From NCBI GenBank assembly GCA_937949945.1, contig CALFEQ010000076.1, forward strand, positions 1 through 64,000: DNA of 64,000 nt, read 5' to 3'. This DNA is from an uncultured Myxococcales bacterium (GTDB lineage Bacteria > Myxococcota_A > Polyangia > Polyangiales > Polyangiaceae). Both the position numbers and the translations under genes were made by a program. The notes under the pieces were generated by a model. It was not told the origin of the DNA and made no database searches. It saw only the letters and a program-made list of their open reading frames with translations. Below, one piece after another: positions 17,314-25,895 of the stretch. Position 1 is the first letter of the stretch. Every line of letters starts with the position of its first letter.

Positions 17314-17661
17314 TCAGGCGGCGCGGGCCCTCACCTCCTCGCGACGACGCCGGACCCAATCCTTGAGAGCGCGCTGCGCGTCGTCGAACGCGGCGTCGAT
17401 CGCCGCGTAAGCATCCTCGTGCTCCTTGGCCGCCGCGGGATCGCGCGAGAGGACGAGCTCGGCGCCCGGCACGGAGATCTCGATGCGCACGCGAAAGTGG
17501 TGACCGTGCGTCTTGTGCCGGTGCGGCATCTCGAGCGTCACACGACACGCGACGATCCGCGAGCAGAACCGGTAGAGCTTCGCCGCGCGCTGTCGAATGT
17601 ACGCGGCGATGGCTGCGCTGGGGCCGACGTCACGGATCGTGATCTGAAGGGGCTTGTTCAT
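17314..17661 (-). CDS. hpf: Ribosome hibernation promoting factor, short form (HPF/RaiA family)
   Basis: 115 residues. PLQITIRDVGPSAAIAAYIRQRAAKLYRF and the later IEISVPGAELVLSRD...DAYAAIDAAFDDAQRALKDWVRRRRE follow the beta-alpha-beta-beta-beta-alpha fold of HPF/YfiA that occupies the decoding site of idle ribosomes. There is no long C-terminal dimerisation domain, so it is a short form. The basic end (RRRREEVRARAA) fits rRNA binding. The ATG lies 14 nt from a sigma-54-type -12 element and no Shine-Dalgarno precedes it. It leads the USP gene in an operon, which suggests induction in energy-poor cells. Confidence 0.88.
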   Translation of the reverse strand: MNKPLQITIRDVGPSAAIAAYIRQRAAKLYRFCSRIVACRVTLEMPHRHKTHGHHFRVRIEISVPGAELVLSRDPAAAKEHEDAYAAIDAAFDDAQRALKDWVRRRREEVRARAA

Positions 17662-17673
17662 GCCCCAGGAGGA

Positions 17674-17689
17674 CGCAAAGGTGGTGCCT
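17674..17689 (-). promoter_or_regulatory. Sigma-54-type promoter for hpf-usp operon
   Basis: Reads AGGCACCACCTTTGCG on the minus strand, GGCAC and TTTGC with exact spacing. The -12 C is 14 nt from the ATG, predicted leader 2 nt. Confidence 0.7.
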
Positions 17690-17740
17690 CGCTCGATTCG
17701 TCGTCCTCACGCTGTTTCGCCGACGGAATCCCTCCGAGGC

Positions 17741-17755
17741 TGCGCACGTCCTGCG
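17741..17755. promoter_or_regulatory. Inverted repeat, candidate activator site for hpf promoter
   Basis: GCGCA-CGTCC-TGCGC, 5-bp arms with a 5-nt spacer, about 85 bp upstream of the predicted hpf transcript start. The core CGCA-NGTCC-TGCG is the same as in the cbb3 operon repeat at 25859-25881, in the same orientation relative to the promoter. Confidence 0.5.
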
Positions 17756-17780
17756 CGAAGGTGCCGGGTCTGCGCCGAGC

Positions 17781-18473
17781 TCACCGCGGGCAGCACGCAT
17801 GCGTCCCGTGCCGCCCGAGGCCGACCTGATCGGCGAGCGCCGCCGTCGACCACAGCCCGAAGCCGAGCATCACCATCCCCGCCACGCGGCGCACCCAGGC
17901 GTGCGAGAGCGCGCTCGCCACGCGGCGGGCGAGGATGCCGACGCCCATCATGACCGGGAGCGTCCCCGCGCCGAACGCCGCCATCGTCATCGCGCCCTCG
18001 AGCGGAGAGTCCGCCGACGCGGCGAGCGACACCGCGCCGTAGAGCAGCCCGCACGGCATGAAGGCCCAGAGGCCGCCGGCCGCGAAGGCTCGAGCCGACG
18101 AGCGGAGCGGGAGCATTCGCTTGGCGAGAGGCGCGACGCTACGCCAGACGGGCGCGCCGGCCGACTCGATCGCGCGCACGAACGACGGCAGGCCGACGAG
18201 ATGGAGGCCGACGGCGAGGAGGCACACCGCCGCGAGCGCGCGGAGCGCGAAGCGGAGGACGTCGAGCGGCACACCGATCGGAAGCGAGCCCACCGTGCCC
18301 ACGGCGAGGCCGAGCACCGAATAGCCGAGGACCCGCCCCGTGTTGTAGGCGAGCACATAGCGACCGTTCGTTCCGCCCGCACACACCACCGACGAGATGC
18401 CGCCGCACATCGCGACGCAGTGCCCGCTGCCGAAGAGGCCCATCAGGAGCGCGGAGACGACGAGGCCGGTCAT
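17781..18473 (-). CDS. SafE/TauE-family membrane protein of the cbb3 operon
   Basis: 230 residues, about six transmembrane helices. The first loop has GSGHCVAMCGGI, the His-Cys-x3-Cys-Gly-Gly motif of the SafE-type proteins (heavy-metal or thiol export) that are regularly found at the end of cbb3 clusters, and a second half with FMPCGLLYGAVSLAA, the matching Pro-Cys-Gly repeat. A role in copper or redox supply for cbb3 assembly is likely. Its ATG overlaps the ccoG stop as ATGA. It takes the place where ccoH (FixH) is often found; no FixH is seen. Confidence 0.82.
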   Translation of the reverse strand: MTGLVVSALLMGLFGSGHCVAMCGGISSVVCAGGTNGRYVLAYNTGRVLGYSVLGLAVGTVGSLPIGVPLDVLRFALRALAAVCLLAVGLHLVGLPSFVRAIESAGAPVWRSVAPLAKRMLPLRSSARAFAAGGLWAFMPCGLLYGAVSLAASADSPLEGAMTMAAFGAGTLPVMMGVGILARRVASALSHAWVRRVAGMVMLGFGLWSTAALADQVGLGRHGTHACCPR

Positions 18474-19915
18474 GGCTCCCCTCCTCGCGACGTTCCTCGC
18501 TCGGGCCCGAGGAACGTCGCGCGCACCTCGCGGCTCGCTCCGTCCGTCGAGACGCGCAGGACGACCGGGCGCGCGCCCGTGAAATGCGACTCCTCCATCG
18601 TCACGAAGAACGGGACGCGCCGACTGCCGAGCGGCTCGATCTCGACCTCCTTCATCGGGACGATGAGCTCGACACCGTCCTCGGGCTCCGCCGGGCTCAC
18701 CTCGAAGCGCGCGGTCGACGAGGTCTTGTTCACGAGGTGGATTTCGAAGCCGTTGCGCAGCCTGCCCTCTTCGCGCGCGTACGGCGCGCCCGGGAGGCGG
18801 AGGACGTTCGCCTCGAACGGCTCGCGCTTGCGGACGGCCAGCGTCGCGACGGTGACGCCCACCAAGAGGAGCGCGGTGTAGATGAGGACGCGCGGGCGGA
18901 TGATCCGGCGCCGCTCGCCGCGGAGGCCACGGAGCGAGTCGTAGCGGATGAGGCCTCGCTTCCGGCCGAGCTTGTCCATCACCTCGTCGCACGCGTCGAT
19001 GCATGCCGTGCAGGCGATGCAGTCGAGCTGGAGACCGTCGCGGATGTCGATGCCGGTCGGGCAAACGACGACGCAGCGGCCGCAGTCGACGCAGTCGCCG
19101 CGCGACGCGTCCTTCGCCTTGCCGCGAGGCTCTCCGCGCTTCTCGTCGTAGCCGACGACGAGCGCGTCGTCGTCGAGGAGCACCGACTGCAGGCGCCCGT
19201 ACGGGCACATCACGACGCAGAACTGCTCGCGGAAGATGCCGAAGACGAAGTAGAAGAGCGCGGTCGTCCCGAGCATCCATGCGAACACCTCCGGATGCGC
19301 CGCGGGCTCTTCCCCCACGATCCGGAAGAGCTGCGGAAGCGAGACGAAGTACGCGATGAACACGTGCGAGACGAAGAGCGCCGCGACGAGGTAGAGCGCG
19401 TGCGTCACCGCCGTGCGCCAGACGCGGTCGAAGGTCATCGGCCCCTTCGCGCGGCGGAGCGCGACGTTGCGCGGTCCGTTCACGAGGCGCTCGATCGGCC
19501 GGAAGATGCCCTCGATGAACACCGTCTGCGGGCAGGCCCAGCCGCACCACACGCGACCGAGGAGCGTGGTCACGTAGAGGAGCCCGAAGCCGAAGCCGCT
19601 GACGACGAAGAAGAGGAGATAGATGTCCTGAGCGTTGAACGTCGCTCCGAAGAGGAAGAACTGGCGGCGGCCGACGTCGATGAAGACGGCCGGATGCCCG
19701 CCGATCCGGATCCAGGGCAGCGCCGCCCAGAGCGCGATGAGGGCGTAATAGACGACGCGGCGCGCTCGCACCCACCGTCCGCTGACGTCGGCCGGGTACG
19801 GGCGGCGCCGCCGGCCGTCCGTGCCGAGCGAGCCGCTGCCCGGACCGCGGCCCTGCGCACGCCCAGACGGTGCGCTCGGTCCATCGATGACGCGGAGGTG
19901 GACGTGATTGGCCAT
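18470..19915 (-). CDS. ccoG: CcoG (FixG), ferredoxin-like cbb3 assembly protein
   Basis: 481 residues. About five membrane helices, GRVWCGWACPQTVF and CVVMCPYGRLQS early on, then two [4Fe-4S] cluster motifs CVDCGRCVVVCPTGI and CIACTACIDACDEVM (about residues 260-300), and a C-terminal Ig-like periplasmic domain (residues 360-470, VNKTSSTARFEVS). CcoG acts as a copper reductase for cbb3 oxidase assembly in the inner membrane. Start chosen at the ATG at 19915, 23 bp after ccoP; N-terminal 40 residues are polar. Fifth structural position of the operon. Confidence 0.95.
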   Translation of the reverse strand: MANHVHLRVIDGPSAPSGRAQGRGPGSGSLGTDGRRRRPYPADVSGRWVRARRVVYYALIALWAALPWIRIGGHPAVFIDVGRRQFFLFGATFNAQDIYLLFFVVSGFGFGLLYVTTLLGRVWCGWACPQTVFIEGIFRPIERLVNGPRNVALRRAKGPMTFDRVWRTAVTHALYLVAALFVSHVFIAYFVSLPQLFRIVGEEPAAHPEVFAWMLGTTALFYFVFGIFREQFCVVMCPYGRLQSVLLDDDALVVGYDEKRGEPRGKAKDASRGDCVDCGRCVVVCPTGIDIRDGLQLDCIACTACIDACDEVMDKLGRKRGLIRYDSLRGLRGERRRIIRPRVLIYTALLLVGVTVATLAVRKREPFEANVLRLPGAPYAREEGRLRNGFEIHLVNKTSSTARFEVSPAEPEDGVELIVPMKEVEIEPLGSRRVPFFVTMEESHFTGARPVVLRVSTDGASREVRATFLGPERGTSRGGEP

Positions 19916-19938
19916 GGCGACTCGTCCCGTCGTGCGGC

Positions 19939-20532
19939 TCAGCGGAGCCCGATCGTCTCGCGCTCGCCTTGCGGTGGCTTGCCCCCGGGGACGTTCGTGC
20001 CGCGCAGGCCGAGCACGTACGCCGTGACGGCTTGCGTCTTCAGCGCACCGAGCTGCGGCTGCCACGCGGGCATTCCCTTGTCCGGCACGCCCGTGGCGAT
20101 GGTCTTGTAGATCTTGTCCGGCGTTCCGCCGTGCAGCCAGAAGTCGTCCGTGAGGTTCGGACCGACACTGCCGCCGCCGTCGGCGCGATGGCAGGCCGCG
20201 CACGTCGAGAGGAACACCTGCTTGCCGAGCGCCACCGCGTTCGGATCCTTCGAGAGCGCGAGGAGCGCCTCGGGCGTCGCCTCGCCGACCTGGAGCTGCG
20301 ACGCCTGCGCGGCGAGCGCGCGATCCATCTCCTCCTGGTAGGCCTCGGCAGGCGACTTGCCGAAGCCGGCGGACTCGTAGTGGTACCAGTAGAAAGCCGC
20401 GAAGGCGATCGTGCCGTAGAGCGTGTAGAGCCACCAGTTCGGCAGCTTGTTGTCGTACTCCTGGATGCCGTCGACCTCGTGGATGACGCGATCCACGTTC
20501 GGGTCGACGTCCTTCTTCACGTCGGCGCTCAT
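19939..20532 (-). CDS. ccoP: cbb3 oxidase subunit CcoP, monohaem form
   Basis: 197 residues. The N-terminus has the typical EVDGIQEYDNKLPNWWLYTLYGTIAFAAFYW CcoP membrane anchor. Only one haem-binding CAACH (about residue 110) is present, with a Met ligand in GMPAW; normal CcoP has two c-type haems and about 290-310 residues. It therefore looks like a shortened monohaem CcoP; it may take electrons directly into CcoO. Overlaps ccoQ as ATGA. The stop lies 23 bp before ccoG. Confidence 0.93.
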   Translation of the reverse strand: MSADVKKDVDPNVDRVIHEVDGIQEYDNKLPNWWLYTLYGTIAFAAFYWYHYESAGFGKSPAEAYQEEMDRALAAQASQLQVGEATPEALLALSKDPNAVALGKQVFLSTCAACHRADGGGSVGPNLTDDFWLHGGTPDKIYKTIATGVPDKGMPAWQPQLGALKTQAVTAYVLGLRGTNVPGGKPPQGERETIGLR

Positions 20533-20744
20533 GATCGTGCACCTCCTCGATCGGTTCGGACCTCGACCGGGCGCCGAGCTCCGTCGTCGTCGGCCTCGAA
20601 CGGCAAGTTCGCGACCGGCTCGTACGCGCGCGCCTTGCGACTCATCGTGATCCACACGACCGTGACGAACACGACGAGGAACAGGACGAACGCGAACAGC
20701 GGCAGCGCCAAGAGCGGGCTCTTCGCGAGCAGCTCGGACTTCAT
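20529..20744 (-). CDS. ccoQ: CcoQ-like small subunit
   Basis: 71 residues with one transmembrane helix (LLALPLFAFVLFLVVFVTVVWI, about residues 10-32) and a polar cytoplasmic tail (SRKARAYEPVANLPFEADDD), the layout and position (between NO and P) of CcoQ. It overlaps both neighbours as ATGA. CcoQ stabilises the oxidase; sequence conservation is low so the name rests on context. Too short to stand out on its own. Confidence 0.8.
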   Translation of the reverse strand: MKSELLAKSPLLALPLFAFVLFLVVFVTVVWITMSRKARAYEPVANLPFEADDDGARRPVEVRTDRGGARS

Positions 20745-23128
20745 CGCGTCGCCTCCTCCGTTCCGGTCGCGCCGGCGTTGAGCGACACGCCCTCGGCCGG
20801 CTTCGGCGGCTCGGGCTTCTTCCCGAGCCGCTGCAGGTACGCGATGACGGCGACCATCTGCGTGTCGGGCTCGACCTGCACGCCCTCCTTCGCGAGGTCG
20901 GCGGCGATCGCGGCGCCTTGCTCGCGCGCGTCCGCCTCCGCGCCGCGCATGTCGGCGTCGGAGTACGGCACCCCCACCTTCGAGAGCGCGCGCATCTTCT
21001 CGCCCGTGAGCGAAAGGTCGATCTTCTCGTTCGCGAGGTGCGCGTACGACGGCATGTTCGACCCCGGCGTGATCGCGCGCGGGTCGACGAGGTGGTGGTA
21101 GTGCCAGAGGTTGGGGTACTTGCCGCCCTCGCGCGCGAGGTCCGGGCCCGTACGCTTGCTCCCCCACTGGAACGGGTGGTCGAAGACGGAGTCCGCGAGC
21201 GTCGACGGCTCGCCGTAGCGCACCGTCTCGAACCGCATCGGACGGATCATCTGCGAGTGGCACGTGTAGCAACCCTCGGCGATGAACACGTCGCGCCCTT
21301 CGAGCTCGAGCGCGCGGTACGGCTTCGCGTCCGCGGTCTCCATGGGCTTCACCACGAGCGCCGGGACGATCTCCGCGACGCCGCCCACGAGCACGGCGAG
21401 CGCAGCGAGGACGGTGAAGAGGAGCGCGCGGCCCTCGAGGACACGGTGGAACGGCGGCCCACCCGCCTTCTTCGCGTGCTGGACGGCGAGCGCGCCGAAG
21501 AGCGCGACGGCGAACGCCGTGATGAGGAACAGCGGGCTCACGAAGGCGTTCGAGACCATGCCGGCGCCGGCGAGCGCGAGCACCGCCAGGATGACGACGA
21601 TCGGCTTCGAGAACACGACGTCCTTCCACGGCACCTCCGGCGCCGGCGCGAGCGGGACGACCTCCACGCGCGTCTCCACGGCCCTCGCGAACAGCGCGGT
21701 GCGCGCGAGGTTGTAGAGCATCAGCACCATGCCGACGAGGTACATGGAGCCGCCGACGAGGCGCATCCAGTACATCGGGCGGATCGCCACGAGCGTCTCC
21801 ACGAAGGTCGGGTAGACGAGCGAGCCGTCCGGGTTCGTGGCGCGCCACATCATGCCTTGCGTGATGCCGCTGACCCACATCGCGACGATGTAGAGGAGGA
21901 TGCCGAACGTACCGAGCCAGAAGTGCAGATCGGCGAGGCGTCGCGAGAAGAGCGGCTTGCCCGACAGGCGCGGGACGAGGAAGTAGAACATGCCCGCCGC
22001 CATGAAGCCGTTCCACCCGAGCGCGCCCGAGTGGACGTGGCCGATGATCCAGTCGGTGTAGTGCGCGAGGCCGGACACGCTCTTGATGGAGAGGAGCGGG
22101 CCCTCGAACGTCGCCATGCCGTAGAAGGTCACGCCGGCCGCGAAGAACTTGAGCACCGGATCTTCGCGGAGCTTCGCCCACGCGCCGCGCAGCGTGAGCA
22201 GGCCGTTGAGCATGCCGCCCCAGCTCGGCGCCCACAGCATCAAGCTGAAGATCATGCCGAGCGTCTGCGCCCAGTCCGGCAGCGCCGTGTTGAGCAGATG
22301 GTGCGGGCCCGCCCAGATGTAGACGAAGATCAGCGCCCAGAAGTGGACGATGCTGAGGCGGTAGCTGTAGACCGGCCGCCCTGCCGCCTTCGGCAGGTAG
22401 TAGTACATGACGCCGAGCACCGGCGTCGTCAGGAAGAATGCGACGGCGTTGTGGCCGTACCACCACTGCACGAGCGCGTCCTGCGCGCCGCCGTACACGG
22501 AGTAGCTCTTCAGCGTCGAGCCGAGGACCGGGATCGCGAGCGAGTTGACGACGTGCAGGATCGCGACGGTCACGATCGTCGCGATGTAGAACCAGAGCGC
22601 GACGTAGAGGTGCTTCTCGTTGCGCCTCGCGATCGTGAGGAAGAAGTTGATCGCGAACACCACCCACACGGCGGCGATCGCGATGTCGATCGGCCACTCG
22701 AGCTCCGCGTACTCCTTGCCCTGCGTCATGCCGAGCGGGAGCGTGATCGCGGCCGCGAGGATGATCGCCTGCCAGCCCCAGAAGTGGATCTTCGAGAGCA
22801 GATCGCTCGCCATGCGCGCCTTCAGCAGGCGCTGCGACGAGTGATAGATGCCCGCGAAGATCATGTTCCCGACGAACGCGAAGATGACCGCGTTCGTGTG
22901 GAGGGGCCGCAGGCGCCCGAAGGAGAGCGTCGCGTGCACGTTCGCCGGCGCCCACGCGAGCTGCAGGGCGACGATGACGCCGACGAGCATGCCGACGATG
23001 CCCCAGATCACCGAGGCGAGGACGAAGCGGCGCGGCGTCTCGTCGTCGTACGTGATGCTCACCGGCTGGAGAGGCGCGGGAGCGTCACCGGCCGTGGCCG
23101 TTCCCATGGTCGTGGACGTGGTGGTCAT
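20741..23128 (-). CDS. ccoN: CcoN-CcoO fusion, catalytic subunits I and II of cbb3 oxidase
   Basis: 795 residues. Residues 25-500 are CcoN with the haem b/b3 and CuB region (RLRPLHTNAVIFAFVGN, YGHNAVAFFLTTPVLGVMYYYLPKAAGRP, WAGPHHLLNTALPDW). A hydrophobic linker then leads into CcoO (about 560-795) with one haem c at EGCYTCHSQMIRP and GSKRTGPDLAREGGKY, the standard CcoO landmarks. The usual separate ccoN and ccoO stops are missing, so both subunits are made as one polypeptide; such NO fusions are known in some Bacteroidota and delta-proteobacteria. Overlaps ccoS and ccoQ as ATGA. High-affinity terminal oxidase for low oxygen. Confidence 0.95.
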   Translation of the reverse strand: MTTTSTTMGTATAGDAPAPLQPVSITYDDETPRRFVLASVIWGIVGMLVGVIVALQLAWAPANVHATLSFGRLRPLHTNAVIFAFVGNMIFAGIYHSSQRLLKARMASDLLSKIHFWGWQAIILAAAITLPLGMTQGKEYAELEWPIDIAIAAVWVVFAINFFLTIARRNEKHLYVALWFYIATIVTVAILHVVNSLAIPVLGSTLKSYSVYGGAQDALVQWWYGHNAVAFFLTTPVLGVMYYYLPKAAGRPVYSYRLSIVHFWALIFVYIWAGPHHLLNTALPDWAQTLGMIFSLMLWAPSWGGMLNGLLTLRGAWAKLREDPVLKFFAAGVTFYGMATFEGPLLSIKSVSGLAHYTDWIIGHVHSGALGWNGFMAAGMFYFLVPRLSGKPLFSRRLADLHFWLGTFGILLYIVAMWVSGITQGMMWRATNPDGSLVYPTFVETLVAIRPMYWMRLVGGSMYLVGMVLMLYNLARTALFARAVETRVEVVPLAPAPEVPWKDVVFSKPIVVILAVLALAGAGMVSNAFVSPLFLITAFAVALFGALAVQHAKKAGGPPFHRVLEGRALLFTVLAALAVLVGGVAEIVPALVVKPMETADAKPYRALELEGRDVFIAEGCYTCHSQMIRPMRFETVRYGEPSTLADSVFDHPFQWGSKRTGPDLAREGGKYPNLWHYHHLVDPRAITPGSNMPSYAHLANEKIDLSLTGEKMRALSKVGVPYSDADMRGAEADAREQGAAIAADLAKEGVQVEPDTQMVAVIAYLQRLGKKPEPPKPAEGVSLNAGATGTEEATR

Positions 23129-23361
23129 TGGTCGTTTCCTTCCAACGCTGGGTCGACGTCGCCGGAGCGGCGCCGCCGCGAATGCCTGGACTCTCCCGAG
23201 TCGGTCGGGGCACGAGCCGGAAGCCCGTCGTCGTCGACGGGCATGAGCGCGAGACGGTCGGCGTGATCGAAGTCACGCTGCTTGACCGTGAAGAGGAACA
23301 GGATGACGGAGCCGCCCACGAGGAGGAGGCTCACGAACACCTGCATGATCAGGATCTCCAC
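23125..23361 (-). CDS. ccoS: CcoS-like cbb3 assembly protein
   Basis: 78 residues from a GTG preceded by GGAGG and overlapping the end of ccoI by 13 bp. One N-terminal transmembrane helix (FVSLLLVGGSVILFLFTV) followed by KQRDFDHADRLALMP, the pattern of CcoS (helix then D-D/H-x-D near the membrane). CcoS is needed for cofactor insertion in CcoN. The tail is longer than usual (about 40 additional disordered residues). The next gene is ccoNO. Confidence 0.85.
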   Translation of the reverse strand: MEILIMQVFVSLLLVGGSVILFLFTVKQRDFDHADRLALMPVDDDGLPARAPTDSGESRHSRRRRSGDVDPALEGNDQ

Positions 23362-25769
23362 GGCGCGTTCCTCCGGGCTCGCAGCGAGAGCTGCGTTGCA
23401 AAGATCGTGGACAGCGAGCTCGCGGGCATGAGCACCGCGCACAGCAGCGGCGTCATGAGCCCCGCGAGCGCGAGCGAGACGGTCACCGCGTTGTAGGCGA
23501 GCGCAACGATCAGATTTCGGCGCACGGTTTGCGCCAGCGCGCGCGCGGTCTCGAGGGCGACGCGGATCGGACGGAGCCCCGGCGTCACGAAATAGAAGTC
23601 GGAGCGCGACGCCATGAACGGGCGGTCGATCGCCGGCGTGCCCGCGCAGTAGGCCTCCTCGGCGACCAAGCTGTCGTTGATGCCGTCGCCGAGGAAGAGC
23701 GCCTTTTCGTCCCCGCGCGCGCGGAGCCAGGCCGCCTTGCCCTCCGGGCTCCGCCCGCCGTAGGCGTTCTGTTCGGGCACGCCGCACGTGCGCGCCAGGC
23801 TCCGGGTCGTCTCCGGATCGTCGCCGGAGAGGATGAACGTCTCGTAGCCGGCACGCTGGAGCTCGCGGAGCTCGTCCGCCGCGTCGGCGCGCAGCTCCTC
23901 GACGGTCTCGATCGCCGCGAGGACGCGACCGTCGCAGGTGAACAGCACGTCGCCCGCGCGCGCGTCACCGCCGATGTCGGGTACCGGCGCGCTCGCGATC
24001 GCCCACGCGCGCGCGCCGAGGCGGTAGACGTGGCCGTCGGCGACGAGCTCCATTCCCTTGCCGACGACCTCGCGCACGGGGGCGCCCTGGTCGAAGGGCG
24101 GCGCGCCCGCCGCGGAGATCGCGTCCGCGATCGCGCGGCTCTTCGGGTGCGAGCTCCGCGCGGCGAGGGCGAAGAGACGAGCGCGATCCTCCGGGTCGAG
24201 CGACGCGATCGCGTCCGTGTTCCGGACCACGAGCCGGCCCGTCGTGAGCGTGCCGGTCTTGTCGAAGACGAGTCGCGTGACCTCGGCGGCGCGGTCGAGG
24301 AAGCCGGGCGTGCGCACGAAGAGCCCCACGCGCCGGAGGCGGTTCTGCGCGATCTCGTAGGCGAGCGGCGTCGCGATGCCGAACGCGCACGGGCACGTGA
24401 CGATCAGGACCGCGGCGACGACGTCGAGCGTCCGCCCCACGTCGCGCGTGACCGCGAGCCAGCCGACGAACGCGGCCGCCGCGAGCCCGAGCACACCGGC
24501 GACGTAGACCTTGGTCAGCCGCGCGTGCCACGAGGTCGCTCGCGCCACGTCGTCGTCGCGACGCGTGGACGTGCGGAGCAGCGAGACGAGCACCGACGCA
24601 TCGAAGTCCGCGAGCGCACGCACGCGGACGGCGCGGGCGCCTTGCGAGAACGCGCCGGCGGGGATCGTCGATCCGGGCGCGAACGCCCGAGGCGTGCTCT
24701 CTCCCGAGATCCAGTCGAGGGAGAAGAGCGCAGGCTCGTCCTCGAGGAGCGTCGCGTCGACGGGGACGATATCGCCGTGGCCGAGCAACAAGACGTCGCC
24801 CGCCACGACCTCGGTGCACTTCACGAGCGACGGCGTGCCGCCGACGATCCGCCTCGTGTAGATGCCCTCTGCGCCGTCGGACCGGAGGAGCATCGCCCGG
24901 TTCTTGGCGAGCACGCGCTCCTGGAGGAACCGCCCGACGAGCATCAGCGCGATGAAGACGGCGAGCGTGTCGAAGTACGACGTCTCGCCGCCGCGCATCG
25001 CGTACGTGTACGTCGAGCTCGCGAACACGAGCGCGATGCCGAGCGCGATCGGCAGGTCGAGGTGGAGCACCCGGCGGCGCAGCGACTGCCACGCCGACCG
25101 GAAGAACACCGTCCCGCCGACGACGACGCTCACGAAGGAAAGACCGAACGAGAGCGCGTGGAAGAGGCGGTAGACCGGCCCGCTCGAGAGGCCGGCGTAG
25201 ATCGCCACCCCGAAGATCATCGTGTTCATCGCGATCGCGATGCACACGCCCATGCGCCAGACGAGGTCGCTGCGCCCGCTCGACTCCGCGTCCTTCAGCG
25301 GCGGGCCGAAGCGGTAGCCGAAGGCCTCCACGTCCTCGACCCAGCGCGCGAGCGGAAAGGTCGAACCGACGACGAGCTCGACGGTGCCGACGCCGGGATT
25401 GACGACGACGCGTGCCGCCGCCTTCGCGTCGGCGGCGTGCCGGTCGAACAGCTTCTCGATCAGCCAGACGCACGCTGCGCAGTGGACGCCCTGGACGTCG
25501 AGGACGACCCGCGACAGCCCGTCCGTCTCGGCGACGCGTCTCGCGATCGGCTCGAGCCACTTGTAGTCGCGCAAAGAGCGCACGACCGGATGTCCGCGCC
25601 CTCCTCCGAGCTCGTAGTAGCGGTCGAGGCCGCCGTCGTGGAGGAGGCGGTACACCTCCTCGCAGCCGGTACAGCAGAAATCACCGCGTCCACCGGCGCC
25701 GATCGCCGACCCGCAATGGAGGCACGACGCCGGCGATCGCGATTCGGCTGCACGGGGGTACGAGCCCAT
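23349..25769 (-). CDS. ccoI: CcoI, copper-exporting P1B-type ATPase for cbb3 maturation
   Basis: 806 residues. A Cys-rich N-terminal segment (CLHCGSAI...CCTGCEEVYRLL), then an HMA domain with HCAACVWLIEK, eight membrane helices with the TCPCAFG copper site (P1B-1), ISGES, DKTGT and GDGIND. This is the CcoI/FixI copper ATPase that supplies Cu to the haem-CuB centre. The start at 25769 is selected because the GG-N10-GC promoter lies 17 nt before it and the in-frame upstream extension is basic and non-homologous. It is the first gene of the seven-gene cbb3 operon, an unusual position for ccoI. Confidence 0.93.
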   Translation of the reverse strand: MGSYPRAAESRSPASCLHCGSAIGAGGRGDFCCTGCEEVYRLLHDGGLDRYYELGGGRGHPVVRSLRDYKWLEPIARRVAETDGLSRVVLDVQGVHCAACVWLIEKLFDRHAADAKAAARVVVNPGVGTVELVVGSTFPLARWVEDVEAFGYRFGPPLKDAESSGRSDLVWRMGVCIAIAMNTMIFGVAIYAGLSSGPVYRLFHALSFGLSFVSVVVGGTVFFRSAWQSLRRRVLHLDLPIALGIALVFASSTYTYAMRGGETSYFDTLAVFIALMLVGRFLQERVLAKNRAMLLRSDGAEGIYTRRIVGGTPSLVKCTEVVAGDVLLLGHGDIVPVDATLLEDEPALFSLDWISGESTPRAFAPGSTIPAGAFSQGARAVRVRALADFDASVLVSLLRTSTRRDDDVARATSWHARLTKVYVAGVLGLAAAAFVGWLAVTRDVGRTLDVVAAVLIVTCPCAFGIATPLAYEIAQNRLRRVGLFVRTPGFLDRAAEVTRLVFDKTGTLTTGRLVVRNTDAIASLDPEDRARLFALAARSSHPKSRAIADAISAAGAPPFDQGAPVREVVGKGMELVADGHVYRLGARAWAIASAPVPDIGGDARAGDVLFTCDGRVLAAIETVEELRADAADELRELQRAGYETFILSGDDPETTRSLARTCGVPEQNAYGGRSPEGKAAWLRARGDEKALFLGDGINDSLVAEEAYCAGTPAIDRPFMASRSDFYFVTPGLRPIRVALETARALAQTVRRNLIVALAYNAVTVSLALAGLMTPLLCAVLMPASSLSTIFATQLSLRARRNAPWRS

Positions 25770-25784
25770 CGACCCTCGCGCGAT

Positions 25785-25800
25785 CGCACGTCTCGTTCCA
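25785..25800 (-). promoter_or_regulatory. Sigma-54-type promoter for the cbb3 operon
   Basis: Reads TGGAACGAGACGTGCG on the minus strand: TGG, ACG and TGC in place with exact GG-N10-GC spacing. The -12 C is 17 nt from the ccoI ATG; predicted leader 5 nt. Confidence 0.6.
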
Positions 25801-25858
25801 GCGGCTCGGCTCGCACAGGTGCGCGTTTCGGCGTTCGTCGTACGCGCGCGCCCTGCAC

Positions 25859-25881
25859 CTCGACGCAAGTCCTGCGTCGAG
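25859..25881. promoter_or_regulatory. Inverted repeat, candidate activator site for the cbb3 operon
   Basis: CTCGACGCA-AGTCC-TGCGTCGAG, perfect 9-bp arms and a 5-nt spacer, centred about 96 bp upstream of the predicted transcript start, the usual distance of a bacterial enhancer-binding protein site. It lies in the 126-bp gap between ccoI and the DUF2267 gene. Core shared with 17741-17755. Confidence 0.6.
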
Positions 25882-25895
25882 CGTCCGCGCCGCCG

